A DNA stretch of 64,000 bases, taken from NCBI RefSeq assembly GCF_954871325.1, contig NC_088777.1:53544703-53608702 (forward strand), written 5' to 3'. This DNA comes from Gordionus sp. m RMFG-2023 (taxonomy: Eukaryota; Nematomorpha; Gordioida; Chordodea; Parachordodidae). A model generated the notes under the pieces. That model had not been told where the DNA came from. It saw only the letters and a list, made by a program, of their open reading frames with translations, and did not search any database. Position numbers and translations under genes: made by a program. Numbering within the stretch: the stretch's first letter is position 1; the number at the start of each line of letters is the position of its first letter. Positions 1-11,602 of the stretch are shown in pieces.

Positions 1-1
1 A

Positions 2-292
2 CCAGGTGGTAAACAAAGGACCGGTTTGGTGGCCTCGATCCTAAGTGCCAGGGTGTGGTTACCCTTAAGTAATTTGGCTTTCCCGGCTTACCTAATACAT
101 CCTCTCGTTATTTTATGCTATTATTCCTCGCTCAACCAACCCCTAAATTTTTCGCACCCACACTTATTTATGCTTTTTCTAGGGTTCGCTTTTGTGACCT
201 TTGCTATATCGGCCTTAGTTTCCCTAATCTTTGAATTGCCTATTATAAACACGACACGATTATATGTTAGAAGATTACAGGAACGAGAATAA
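2..292 (+). CDS. NRF-6-like membrane acyltransferase, 3' end only
   Basis: The frame is open from base 2 and ends at a TAA at 290-292, giving the last 96 residues of a protein that starts left of the window. It carries the segment SNLAFPAYLIHP, the counterpart of SNLSYSAYLIHP in the complete gene at 44954-50103. Two hydrophobic helices and FELP near the C-terminus follow, as in that gene. The family (nose resistant to fluoxetine, acyltransferase-3 fold) consists of multi-pass membrane proteins thought to move acyl groups onto lipids or sterols, known from gut and yolk/drug uptake phenotypes in nematodes. The substrate here cannot be told. No splice acceptor is visible in the first bases, so this is part of the last exon. 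Confidence 0.85.
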   Translation, partial: PGGKQRTGLVASILSARVWLPLSNLAFPAYLIHPLVILCYYSSLNQPLNFSHPHLFMLFLGFAFVTFAISALVSLIFELPIINTTRLYVRRLQERE

Positions 293-754
293 TGATCGTA
301 ATCTTTTTTACGAATTTCAAAAATTAAATACAACATCATTATATTATTAATATTGATTGATTTTTCTTCTGCAAAATCTTTAACACATTTTTTTTCCCCC
401 AATCGATATCATTAAATTATTTTCATATTTAAATATTATATTTAATATATTTACATTTAATCCCTCAAATTTTATACTTGTAATTTATAAATATATTTCA
501 TTTTACAACAATATTACTTGTTTTACCAACTTGTAAATATAATATATGCAAAATTAGTTTTAACACACATTTTTACTACTTTTTATTCTTCTTATAAAAT
601 TATGATAGCTTCTTAGCAATTTTTCATCATCATGTTTAATCATTAGTATTATGTTAGATATTTATTACGATTTGAAAATAGATGATATATGAGTTTGCTG
701 TGTCGATTTAATCATTCTATTTTAAAGGAAATTAAAAAACGTTTCCCTAATAAC
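293..754. other. AT-rich 3' flank, no gene seen
   Basis: Very AT-rich sequence after the acyltransferase stop. No convincing AATAAA directly follows the gene, and no repeat or exon is recognised. Confidence 0.5.
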
Positions 755-905
755 GTTTTAACGTAAAGAGTGAGAGTGAAATGCTGCAATTGTGAATACG
801 AATTCTCTATTGTAATATGGGGAATAATTGATATATTATCACTAACATTATCCCTATCAGCAACAATAATTTAAAGAATCGTCAGTTATCAAAGTTTTAT
901 CGTGT
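755..905 (-). pseudogene. decayed fragment of the seven-helix receptor family (TM6-TM7)
   Basis: Read on the minus strand this stretch aligns with the TM6 to TM7 part of the receptor genes to the right. It has AAAACTTTGAT (counterpart of KTLI), a segment reading LLLIGIM like FLLPISIM, the block ATTACAATAG (HYNR in the intact genes) and a TM7 piece reading TLTLYV like SLTFYV. At least one frameshift and one in-frame stop interrupt it. The N-terminal two thirds is not recognisable beyond about 930. This makes it a dead fifth member of the cluster, lying just past the acyltransferase end. The call rests on alignment by eye. Confidence 0.6.
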
Positions 906-2277
906 TTACTCTCTTCCTCTCGATCGACTTTTAGGTTAACTCTCACGTGTCCTAACTCGCAATTTAGCTGTCCCGGCCTGCCACTTTCAGCGTTACACGT
1001 GCCCCTCAACCCCTGATATCTATATCATAAGTGGCTCCACCATGGGATTTGTAAGTCACCTTTTGCTAGCACTCCAAGTGTAACGCACTCTCTTAGTAGA
1101 GAATATGTAAATTGTAGGCATGCACGGGAAAAGGCTCTGTAGATTTTTCGATTCACTCAAATAACTTCATCTTTTTCAAGGTTCCCATCATGTATAACTA
1201 ATTTTTAGAGGCATACGGTCAATTCGATAGCGTAAAAAAAAAATTTTGGAAGTCGGAGCTAGCCAAATTGCGCGATAGACGTCGCGCGGTAACCATGACG
1301 CAGTCCCATTCAAAAACCATAATCCTTTTTTAAAAAAAATATACATATCGAAGAGAATTTTTATTCAATGCCAAAGGCAAATGAATTTTCTTTGACTATC
1401 TTATAAAACAAGTCATGATTTGGAAACAGCTATAGCTTCCCACTAAGATGATCCCTTCACAAGCAGTTAATGTATACCCGAGATCTTCAATGCCAAACCC
1501 TATAAATTTTTTAGCTCGGATTGACCGGCCCGTTATTTAAATATTTGCTGAACAATATCCCACCCCGGTCTTTTACAAAAAGTTAGGTCCGACCCGGTTC
1601 GTTAAAATCGCCTCTTTAACATTTTTTTCTACGAATCCTCCGGCCATCACATTTTTTAGTCACTATCTAATTTTTTTTCCCTATATATCGCTATTTGTAT
1701 CTCAACACGCGCTTCATACATCAGTTTTGATATCTCTGCCTTGAATTGGAATCATAGATAACTTGTTTAATTTTTTGTTAGATTACTAATTTAGTATTTT
1801 TTAAACATCTCACCCTTTCACTTCCCAACTTTATTTCTGTGAACATTTCTCACTTAAACAAGACAGACCTAAATAACACATTTTTCAACGTTGTTTTTTT
1901 TTATTAAATAAATTATATGTAAATAAAATTATTCAATGTTCCCATTTGCATTCATTTGGGACATTCATATGTAAAAAAAAAAATATAGAAAAATTTACGA
2001 TTTATTGTGAATGATAAGAAATAATTGCGATTGCTATTTAAAAGTAAAACATAACTATATTTTACATTTTATACATCTGAAATCTGGAATAACCATCTAT
2101 GCATTTCTTAAATCTTTGCACTTACCGCCGATGCCCAGTGCCTTGCTTATCATACATCTGCGATCGGGTAAAAACTATTCAATTTCCTTTTTTCTTTTCC
2201 AATCCGCGAAGTAGGTCTATTTCCTTTCTGGCCATCAATCCTTTCACTATCTGAGCTACTAAAAGTGATATACGTTT
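906..2277. other. intergenic, mostly featureless
   Basis: AT-rich. A small GC palindrome (arms GCGCGA/TCGCGC) lies at 1270-1287. A degraded GC-rich patch with CCGGCCCG and GACCCGG at about 1509-1605 resembles the subterminal repeats of the hAT family at 59748-61424. No gene is recognised. Confidence 0.4.
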
Positions 2278-2467
2278 ATGACATACAATAATACCTAGAC
2301 TGACAATGCATTCTTCATTAAAGTTTGGGTCAGACATAGGAATAAATTGGCCTCTAGTTTAAAAAATTTTACTAATGATATGGGTTATCAAAATGGCGTC
2401 CCCAGCTGTTTTCATTGATGTACACTTTTAACGAATGTTTCGTCGGTAGGTATTATTATATGTCATT
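2278..2467. mobile_element. MITE, CGCCATTTTG family, internally shortened copy
   Basis: The left end (TATGACATACAATAATACC, then GACTGACAATGCATTC) is the inverted counterpart of the right end (GGTATTATTATATGTCATTG). The inner part holds ATATGGGTTATCAAAATGGCG and CAGCTG. The same sequences recur at about 10150-10500 and 61600-61880. It is non-coding, and the transposon superfamily is not clear. Confidence 0.6.
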
Positions 2468-2550
2468 GATGTTTACTATTTTTGTTACATATAGGTTTTA
2501 TAGAGAAACCATGAATCCATTACACGGGAATCTAATGGCAGAAAGTTCGC

Positions 2551-2688
2551 CTAAATAAACCTTTCCAGTTTTATGTCAGTTCTGTAGAGTTCAATTAAAA
2601 TATCCTGGAGATCCACCCGACCTATATCACCCTTAGAGTCTTTAACTGGCAGGAATTTCGATATTGAGGAAAAACGGATACCGATCAT
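2551..2688 (-). CDS. short open frame or exon-like stretch, unknown
   Basis: A minus-strand ATG at 2688-2686 opens a 45-residue frame ending in TAG at 2551. The composition is protein-like rather than low complexity, with the run FLPVKDSKGDIGRVDLQDIL. A GT at the RF codons (GGAAAG|GTTTAT) and an AG just before the ATG would also allow it to be an internal exon. No family is recognised and no neighbour exon was found. It may be a relic of a gene or element. Confidence 0.2.
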   Translation of the reverse strand: MIGIRFSSISKFLPVKDSKGDIGRVDLQDILIELYRTDIKLERFI

Positions 2689-4216
2689 CTTTTTATTCCT
2701 GATTTATGAATATATACCGTTAAATGATGACATGACCGATTTGTTATCAAACGTGTTAAAGTTAATTCCAAGGAAATTTTTTCGATGTACTTGTATTTGT
2801 TTTTATTTTCCAGACGATTGAAATGAATAAAATATTAGATTGTTCAGCTAAATTCTTAATAATTATAAGTGTCTATTAAAAAAATTTTAAATTATCCAAA
2901 GGCAAAAATTCTTCCTCGGGGGAAAGTAAAAAAAAAAAATTATTTAAATTCTATATTAAATTTATGTAGATCATTATTTTGCTCAAAGGGTTTTCTTATT
3001 ATTTGGGATATTATCATTATTAGAGATATCATATACCTCAAGTTCTAGCCAAATACGTTTTAAGGGTCACCATAATTCTCAATTTCTACCTTTGGAGTCT
3101 TTCTCTGGTATTATAGATGTTGAAGTCTACTAAAAAAAAAAGTTGCAAAAATGAAGAAAAATTTTTATACTTTCTTGACTCTGTAAATATTAAAGTTTTC
3201 CTAAATGAAAAATAACCTATATTCAATACTTACAAATTTTCATCAAATTTTTATTATAGGTAAAAATTGCCGGGGCGGAAGGGGGGGGGGGGGTTGGGAG
3301 GGGTAAGTAAAATAAATCTCCCCGCATTCGATAAGAATGTATCGGATCTGATGGCCATTGGTCAATCAATTCTATAGAAGATAATCTGTCAAGAAACGCC
3401 ATGCAAGCATCGCACAACTTTAAGATATATTTTAAAGTTTTATTCTTCTTCCAAATACATTAGATTTTCTGTATTATTTAGGCAGAGTACCAATAAGCGC
3501 TGGCACAAACGAAAAAAACTTTTCGTTCATTTACGGAACACAACGGAAAATCGATTTGAATGAAACAGCTCTACTTTACAGAGTTTCTATCCTCAGTAAC
3601 AGATAATACTTATTGGAAAATAAACTCGATCGAAAAACAAGATTATATTTCCATTTATACGAAAGATATTTAGATTAAACTTTTTCTGGTGTTGATTATT
3701 TTTAAAAATAAACCCCACCCCCCTTTCCCTTCCCTGTATATAACGTTTGGCTTAGTGGATGATTTAGCCTTTCTATCATTATTTTATTTTTTCTTACCAT
3801 TGCCTTTCTCTTCCCTTATCTTTTGTATTAAATTCAAATAATTGGCACTTTAAATTATAAAATTAAAGCTATTTTTAAAATAAATTTTATAAATTATTAA
3901 TGAGATTTAAGAATAAATTTGGCGAATTAATATACCTTGTAATCATTTAAAATAAATTTTTAAATTGTTTTTTTTTTTAAAAAAAATTCACCTATTTTAA
4001 AATTAAAATTAATAAAATGGCATCAATTAACCAATTTCCTCCCATGAATTTATGAAATAATTTAATAAAAACCCACTTAAATATAAATTTTTTTATAAAA
4101 AATCTAGATTATATATTGAACTGAATATTCTAATTTTTATAATTGTTAGGTTTAATAAAATTAATATTTTCGTTATAAATATGGATGAGGAAAGAAACAA
4201 AATTAGCTAAAACAAA
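2689..4216. other. intergenic with G-tract; possible exon-like relic
   Basis: Contains a 13-base G run at 3281-3293. After an acceptor-like TTATTTAG, an open plus-strand stretch at 3481-3597 reads VPISAGTNEKNFSFIYGTQ and ends in TAA. It is not recognised. A TATAAAT at 4174-4180 lies about 37 bases before the receptor start and could be a core promoter, but AT-rich DNA makes this weak. Confidence 0.3.
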
Positions 4217-5455
4217 ATGGGTAGAATATATTTAGACACTATCCAAAACGTTAGCCTAAATGGTACATCATCGATAAATGACAAGTGCGTTCCATTCGAA
4301 AATACAGTGCTATTTGATAAACGAGACATCATGACGGATGTGAATTTGGTGACAGCTTATATAATCTTGTTATTGGGGATAATAGGTAATAGCCTAGCAA
4401 TTGGAGTTAACAAGTCCATGAGCGTTCGTCTCAAAAATAGCAACAACCCATCGGCTAATTCCCTTTACATTAACAAGTTTATCCTGAGATGTTTCTTTAT
4501 ATTCAGCCTGATAACCGTTTTAACGCAAGTGGGATCGCCGCTCATGAAGATACACGGTGATACTTTATGTTGCCAAACTTTCTGGAACTCCAAGAGTTGG
4601 AATTCATACTTAGCCAACTTTCATTACCCCATTACAAAAACTCTCATGGCTTTCAGTTTTCTTTTATATTTCATATTTTTCGGGGTGCAAATGATTGCCG
4701 TCAAATATCCTACCTGTTTTAATAGCTTGGTGACCAAGCGGAGAGTGATTTGGATCATGGTGATATGCTTCGTCTATTGTGTAATCTGGTATGCTCCAAC
4801 CTTCAAATGGTATTACGTTACCAAGGTACTCATATGCCCTAATAAACTACATAGGGCCAGGTTCTTCGAAGATAATACAATGTTCTATAAGGGAATAAGA
4901 GAAACGAGTATGACCATTTTTATTTATGCCTATGAACTTCACTTGCCCATTACAAGGGAAGCGCGACACCGCTGGGCGGCTTACGAAACGCTGCGGGAAC
5001 TATGCGTCAATATAATTCCTTTCTTTGCTCTAGTCGCGATAAAATGGATAGTGGTTCGAAATAGGCGTACTACCGCGACTGCCTTCAAAATTATAAATTA
5101 CGTAACTCCTTTACGGTTGAATGAGAGGGTAGGCAACTATTTCCAAGTAACACCACGCGGTGCCGCAGCGAATAATATCAGGCGATCGAAAGAAAGAGAG
5201 CAGCACTCGAAGACTCTGATAATCTTGAGTATCGAATTCGTAATATTTCTGTTGCCTGCAAGTATAATGGAAATCATAATTGATCATTTAGTGCTACATT
5301 ACAATAGAAGGTCTGTATCTCATTGGTACACATTTCTGAATACCTTACAATACATGTATTACAGCCTCACATTTTACGTTAACGTGTGCTTCAACGATGT
5401 TTATCGTCAAAACGTTTTAAAATACCTTAGCAAAAAAATACCGACGCAAAAATAA
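4217..5455 (+). CDS. divergent class A-like seven-helix receptor, member 1
   Basis: A 412-residue protein in a single exon. The N-terminus has sequons NVS and NGT and Cys24, all outside the membrane. Helices run at about 43-64 (TM1 with the GN pair at 57-58), 86-107, 137-161, 177-196, 262-283 (Pro268), 332-353 (FLLP at 344-347) and 371-392. An unusual Cys-Cys pair (118-119) sits in the first extracellular loop, and Cys207 in the second could pair with it. The DRY position reads AVKYP, and NPxxY is replaced by a segment ending FNDVYRQ. EQHSKTLII before TM6 is shared by all four members. The ATG has A at -3 and G at +4, and AATAAA overlaps the stop. This is the only intact member on the plus strand. 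The ligand is unknown; peptide receptors are a guess. Confidence 0.85.
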   Translation: MGRIYLDTIQNVSLNGTSSINDKCVPFENTVLFDKRDIMTDVNLVTAYIILLLGIIGNSLAIGVNKSMSVRLKNSNNPSANSLYINKFILRCFFIFSLITVLTQVGSPLMKIHGDTLCCQTFWNSKSWNSYLANFHYPITKTLMAFSFLLYFIFFGVQMIAVKYPTCFNSLVTKRRVIWIMVICFVYCVIWYAPTFKWYYVTKVLICPNKLHRARFFEDNTMFYKGIRETSMTIFIYAYELHLPITREARHRWAAYETLRELCVNIIPFFALVAIKWIVVRNRRTTATAFKIINYVTPLRLNERVGNYFQVTPRGAAANNIRRSKEREQHSKTLIILSIEFVIFLLPASIMEIIIDHLVLHYNRRSVSHWYTFLNTLQYMYYSLTFYVNVCFNDVYRQNVLKYLSKKIPTQK

Positions 5456-7070
5456 ATTTATTTTAAAAAAAGATATTGCATCGTTACTATATGTTCACAA
5501 GATAATGTAACTTGTATCTTATTTTTTTTGTAGTAAAATTTGTAATTTTGTCTCCATATGATTTTAGCCATGAGTTTTATTTACCTCAATTTAATACTAA
5601 TTGTATGTAGGAATAAATTCCTCACAAAGTAATTTCTTTGAAATGTTATATTAATTAGGATAGAATTTTAGCGTTTAATAATACAAGGGCATATCCGGAA
5701 ATGGACGTAGGGAGAGGGGAGGGGGGGGGGTGGAATCACTCCTTTCTCTCTAATAAAATGAATACATTATGTTTTTTATCACAAACAATAGTAAGAAATG
5801 ATTTGAATTTGATCCCCATATTCTTTTACTTTCTATCATATAAAATGATTATTAGGATCTAAGGCAGTTTTGTTTTTTTTCAAATTTTTTTTTAAAACAC
5901 TTTTGATTTTAAGGTTTTATGGGTTCAGATAATATTTAATCCTATCTCCAAATTAAATAAATTTATTTGGGTGAAATGATGATAAGGAAGAAATTAGTTT
6001 GACAATCGATGTCCTTTAGATTATAATATGAGAATTACCAAAATCTATGATAACGAAGATATGTGTGGCGAGATAGGGAAATCAAATTGCCGGAACTAAA
6101 AAAAATTTGGAAGATTTAACGAAGGAAACAAAGGTTGGCAAAAGACAAAGGCGGAAATAGTCAGGAGAGGAGATGGAAAGAATGCTGATTTACCCAAATG
6201 CCAAGAGACCACTTTGATAAAATACCAAAGTAATTTAACATCTTAAATTTTTATGGGAGAAAAAAGTAAATAAAACTTTTGTTTTACATAAATGAATTTA
6301 ATTTAAGATACTTATAAAAAGTATAATATTGGAAAGTAAACAACACGGCTATGAAAAACTGCTGAAATAAAATCTCAAGGGAAAAAAACAACTCAAGAAA
6401 TTAAAAACAGGAGGAAAAAAAGATCTGTTAAGATTAAAAGTCTGCTGAAAAATAAATTTTTTATATATTTAAAAAAAATAAGATAAAACTATTTACTTTA
6501 GGGGGGGGGGGGGGTATTAAATATTTTGACATCTTTCTCGGCCCAAAGCAGCCAGTCAAGATTGTTTGCGTTTATATATTTTGACATTCGGCTTTCGAAC
6601 CAAAGCAAGCAAGTCGATATTTTTAAAAAATGTATTTTTTTTTCCCCAACTCCTTATTTGTAAAAGAGGAATTTAAGATCCAGTCAAAATGTCCTGTCGG
6701 ATCGAAAAAATATTCAGCAGATGTTGATCTGCTTGGTTCAAATTTTTTCTAAACACGATTATTCAGTGAGCCATGCATTTATTTGATGCCTATTTTCTCT
6801 ACGGACATAACATTTTTAGGAATTAATTAAAATTCCCTAGAAATCTTCTAAGAGGTTTTGAATACCTTTCTCTAAGATATTAAAATTTAAGCGATTTGTC
6901 ATTGATAGGCAATGGTTTATTGAACATAAAAAAATTTTTTTTTTGATTGAAGGACACCAGGATCATGTGACAGGAAGCATTTTTTTTTTTACATATTTAT
7001 TTTTTTAATCATATAGGAAGTAAAAAAAAAAAAAATAAAATTTTAAAAAAAATTTTAAAAATAAAATCAC
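5456..7070. other. intergenic, G-tracts only
   Basis: AT-rich sequence with a 10-G run (5721-5730) and a 14-G run (6501-6514). No exon, RNA gene or clear repeat was seen. Confidence 0.4.
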
Positions 7071-7280
7071 TAATTCTCGTTTTGACTCAATTTTTAGAAA
7101 CTGCTAACTCAATATTTCATCCATAAAAAAATTAGGCAAGCCTTAAGATTTTGTTCCTAGAAGGAACGAAGATCTAAGCATATATTATCGAAATCTCTAA
7201 GCCTAGGCAATATTTTTCTGGCTAAAATATTGAGTTAGCCGTTTAAAAATCGGCTCAAAACAAGCCGATTAACAATGCTA
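7071..7280. mobile_element. foldback MITE, TAGTGTTGTTAAACG family
   Basis: A near-palindromic element of about 210 bp. The right arm contains GAGTTAGCCGTTTAAAAATC, GGCTCAAAACAAGCC and ends AACAATGCTA. The left arm is the inverse (CTCGTTTTGACTCAA, ACTGCTAACTCAATATTT). The centre has CCTAGAAGGAACGAAGATCTA. Homologous copies lie at 9228, 10850, 28128, 34315 and 62800. Confidence 0.65.
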
Positions 7281-9227
7281 GTTAGTACTAATTATACAAA
7301 AATTCTAATCATCATTTTATCCTACCAAGGTAAGCGTAAACATCATATTTTTTTAAATGTTCTGGAAAGATTTGAAATAAAATATAAACCACAGCCCATC
7401 CCCTATTTTATTTAATTTTTAAACTCTAGCTTAGCCTCACTCTATTCGGGAGTGACAGGTCAAAAATTCTCTACCCCCCCCCCCCCCCTTCCCATCCGGA
7501 GTATTACTGACTTTCGAATAGTGGACTGTAATTTCTACAGAAGCTCCTAGGATCTTTCCTACCTTTTCTTGACCTTAAATATTACTCTTAGTATAGTTTT
7601 ATTTTTAACTATATATATATATACAGATTTATTTTTCGAAAACTTAAATTTCCCATTGTTTTTTTTCGAGTTTTTTATTTTTAAGTTTTTTTTCCTCAAA
7701 GTTTTTTTTCCACATTTTTTTTTGGTGGAGTTATTTTTTCACCGCTGACTTTTTTTTTCTCTATTACCACGAATGTCGTACTACACAGAGGGTTGTGTAC
7801 ACTTTTTCGAAACGGAATTAATTGGTTTGATTACAATTGTACTCGAAATAAATTTTTCGATTTAATTATCAATCTCAATTATAATTTTGTTTTGCGAGTA
7901 ATTAGATTACTAATTACACTCGATTTTATAAATTTTAAACTCACAATTCAAACGTTGATTTTGAGATCTTTTACGAGAAATATAATGATAATCATATAAT
8001 GCTCTGCTCATATTCATAATGATAATCTTGTCACGAGCTTTAAGAATGCATATCATACTTAGATATCTTCTAATCCCGCTTATTCTTAAAAAGGAATGGA
8101 AACATATGTTAAATATTAAATTGATTCAGCTTTTTCTTACCAATCATTTTCCAAAATCATTTGTTGCACAATCAAAGGAGAACTCTCCTCCATTCCTTGT
8201 GGGTGAATTTGATTAAGCTTTTAAAAGACTACCTTAAAAACTAATATTTAGAAAATTTTAAGTATGTACTTACATGATATCGAATTTCCTAACTATACAC
8301 CTGTTTTCAATTTGTTCGTCTCATCAGTACAGTTTAGCGCTGGTGATGCTACAAACTCGTGGGAATATTTTTACCGGTCTCGTTTTTTTAAGGCGGGCTT
8401 TTGCCCCCATACCCGCCATTTTCCCCTATTTTGCCTGGGCTATGATCCGGTAACCCTTTAAAAAGATGGTCTTATATTATAATGGCTCTTGATTATTTCA
8501 TAATATACCTCAAGTATATAAAGAGACAAAGGTTTATTATATCCTTCATTCTTTACATTTCACCAGAATATATTGTGCGATTAATAACATTTTTTTTCTA
8601 TTTAAAAATACACAAATCGTAAACTATCTGTATGACCTTAGACCATATTAAAAAAAGAGTTTGATTTTTTTATTTTCAAAATGGCCCCCAAAAAATTCGT
8701 CAAAAATTGGCATCACATGCTAGAAGGAAAATTTATAGAAACAGTGAACAATAATGTAATGCATGATTAGTACACTTACTATTTCATCGACAAATCTCCT
8801 TCAGCCAATAGAAAAAAACCAGTTATAAGCGAAATATAAATTACGGCAAGTCGTTAGGCTGAATCTTTTAAATATCGAATTTTAAATTATCGAAAAATCA
8901 ATTTTGTCTTAATACATTAAAAGGTTTTTCTCTTTCCCCTATTCAAGATGTTTTCGCAGCTTATGATTGTAAGATTTTCATAGAGAATATATTTTTTTTT
9001 ACTTTCCAGTGTGTTTGATAAATATAGAAATAATTATTTTCTCATTAAATAAGATGGAACGAAGATTGTAGAAGCACAAAATCAATTTAAAATAAGTGTA
9101 ACATCTAAAATAAGTTTTATGCTATTAATATCATTATAACATAATCCTAATCACCTTTTAAAATATAAGACTCGATATGGCTGTCAGCTTTGACACTCTT
9201 ATATATTAAATAGCGGCATAAAAGGGT
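7281..9227. other. intergenic, no gene seen
   Basis: Holds a 15-C run (7474-7488), a pyrimidine/T-rich stretch (7630-7760) and short open frames without recognisable homology. A GC-richer patch at 8370-8460 is unexplained. Confidence 0.4.
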
Positions 9228-9422
9228 ACGGTTCGTTTTGAGCCGGTTTTTAAAAACCGCCAACTCGATACTTTATCCAGAAAAAATATTACCCAAGCCT
9301 GATGATTCTGCTCGTAGAAGGAACAAAGGTCTAGAGTCATGTATATTATCGAAGTCACGAGGTCTTAGGCACTATTTTTCTGGCGAAAATACTGAAGTTA
9401 AATGAGCCGTTTCACAACGCTA
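9228..9422. mobile_element. foldback MITE, TAGTGTTGTTAAACG family
   Basis: The left arm has GTTCGTTTTGAGCCGG and AACCGCCAACTCGATA; the right arm has AATGAGCCGTTTCACAACGC. The central GTAGAAGGAACAAAGGTCTA is shared with the other copies. No clear target duplication remains. Confidence 0.65.
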
Positions 9423-10149
9423 GATTTGTGGCATATCTGGACTTAACATCTGTTGAAAATAGAAATAAATTAATGGTCGTTTCTTCGTTATGGAATTTAA
9501 GAAAATAGATTAAAAAAGGAATTATATGACAAACTAGACAAAGTTTTTATTTTTGCAATATAATTTAAAATTTATTTTAAAAATATATATAAATAATAAA
9601 ATATTTTAGATAAAAATTATTATTTATAAATTAAAAATATAAATATATATTTAAATATTTTATAATTTACCAATTTAGTAAATTTTAAAAAAATTTAATT
9701 TTTTTCATTGTGGCGGGGGTTATAACTCCCCTTAACCATCCCCCTTATGGCTACATCACTAATCATTTTATTTATACTGTAATATATAAGTTAATCACGC
9801 ATATTATAAAATAGTTTAATAGTAGTTTTTTTTTTCTTTTAAATATACAGAGGATGGAGGATATGAAAAAAAGTTTTAAACAATTTTGAATTATGAAATT
9901 CATTAAAAAAAATTATTAAATTTTACTTAAATAACTGTTCTTAATAACATATTTATGAATAATTTTTTTGGGGGATGAGAGAGATGAAGGCGCGGAGCGG
10001 TGCGGTGTAAGGGAAAACAGACAAATTATTGAAATAGGAGCACGTCCGCCCTAATTCCGCTACGCTTATATGACTCATTTTAAGTGTGCTAGGGTTTAAA
10101 TTAACTGGTGTATTTTCTTTCGCCAATAAAGCTAGCTTTGAGATTGAAC
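9423..10149. other. intergenic, no gene seen
   Basis: AT-rich with long A/T runs. Nothing is recognised. Confidence 0.4.
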
Positions 10150-10500
10150 CTATGACATATAATAACATTTAGACTGACAATGCATTCATAAAATTTCATT
10201 TTGAAAGCGGTGTTGAATACAAATCAGCTGGATCCGCCATTTTGGTAACCCATATAGTGATTATTCTCATGTTAAAAAACTACTATTAAATTGATAACTC
10301 GCTTCCTTATTATCCCGATGATCAGGCAAATTCTCTTTTATAAAGTTTGTGTCGAACATAGTAATACACTGGACTCTCTCGTTTAAAATTTTTAATAACG
10401 ATACGGATAATCAAAATGGCGTCCTCAGCTGTTTTTCATCGATGTAACCATTTTAATTGGATGCATCGTCATCCTCGCTATTATTATTGGGTAAGCCACA
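10150..10500. mobile_element. MITE, CGCCATTTTG family, longest copy
   Basis: Long imperfect inverted arms of roughly 100 bp. The left has GACTGACAATGCATTC, CAGCTGG and CCGCCATTTTGGTAACCC. The right has GGATAATCAAAATGGCG, CAGCTG and GATGCATCGTC. The centre (GATGATCAGGCAAATTCT) is shared with the copy at about 61730. Non-coding. Confidence 0.65.
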
Positions 10501-10849
10501 CCATGTGTGATCTTTCCCTTATTCAACATCAATCAAAATAATATTTTAAATTCAAAAAAAAAAAGGAAGAAGGAATTACACTAGGAAAATAAAATAGTGC
10601 GCCAAAATGAAAATTATAAAATTATTATATAAATAAAAAAAAAAATTTGCTAAGGTTGATAGAGAATAAAGCATAAAATTATTTTATTTTCTTTTCATAT
10701 CGTTTTTTTTTTGCGTCCACCATTTACATGAAAAAAATAATATCAGTTGTGTGATTTAAAATATTTAATGTTTGATAAATCTTTCCTTAGAACCTTAGCA
10801 TTATATTTCTCAATTCAATTCATTTAACTCTTTTCGTAATAATGATAAG

Positions 10850-11032
10850 TAGTGTTGCTAAACACTCGTTTTGAGCCAATTTTCGCCAGAAAAAAATTGC
10901 CCAAGTCACGAGATTTCGTTGATAGATGTCCAAACCTATGTTCCTTCTACAAGCAAAATCTTCAGGCTTGCGTAATATTATTCTGGATGAAATAGTTAGC
11001 CGATACTAAAAATCGGCTCAATAACGACACTA
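10850..11032. mobile_element. foldback MITE, TAGTGTTGTTAAACG family
   Basis: Starts TAGTGTTGCTAAACACTCG and ends AATAACGACACTA, inverted relative to each other. The centre is in the opposite orientation to the copies at 7071 and 9228 (TAGATGTCCAAACC, TGTTCCTTCTACAAGC). The flanks ATGATAAG and ACGATATC match at five of eight positions, a possible worn 8-bp target duplication. Confidence 0.65.
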
Positions 11033-11602
11033 ACGATATCTGTAACATCTTTTAATCGAAAGAAATGACAATAATAATAAGGTGTTAATTATAAGGTATT
11101 TATACTTGTCACATAAATATGGAATTTTATTTTTTTTTTCTTTCTATAAACGCGAAAACTAAATTCTTTATACATAGAAAAACACATGTTAAAACGTCAT
11201 GTAAAAATCTTTAGCTTATCATAATTCACAAATTTAAAACTCAAACTTAATATTTAATTAATTTATTATATACAAATTTTAAAACCTATTGGCTTATTTA
11301 GTTAGTTCATTTATCGAGAAAAAGTATTTGGTTTGGCCGATACTTCTTAAAATGCGAAAACAATAAACCGTCTTTCCTAAAATCCGAATCGATCTAGTTG
11401 TACTGAACATCGATTTCAATATCTTTAAAAATACGTGAAGACATATACTTTTTAGATATCTATTAAAAGTATCGTAAATACGGTTTGATACCCCCAAAAA
11501 ATATCTTGCTTTTATATCGTGATACATTGAAAACTGTGATGTCTGTCATGTAATATAATCTTTTAGCGCAATATAATTGGTCCATCGTTTTAATCGATTA
11601 AT
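11033..11602. other. 3' flank of receptor 2, no further gene seen
   Basis: AT-rich. A 77-codon minus-strand open frame at 11294-11527 has no recognised homology and is probably chance. Unlike the other three receptor genes, no AATAAA overlaps the stop at 11603-11605. Confidence 0.4.
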
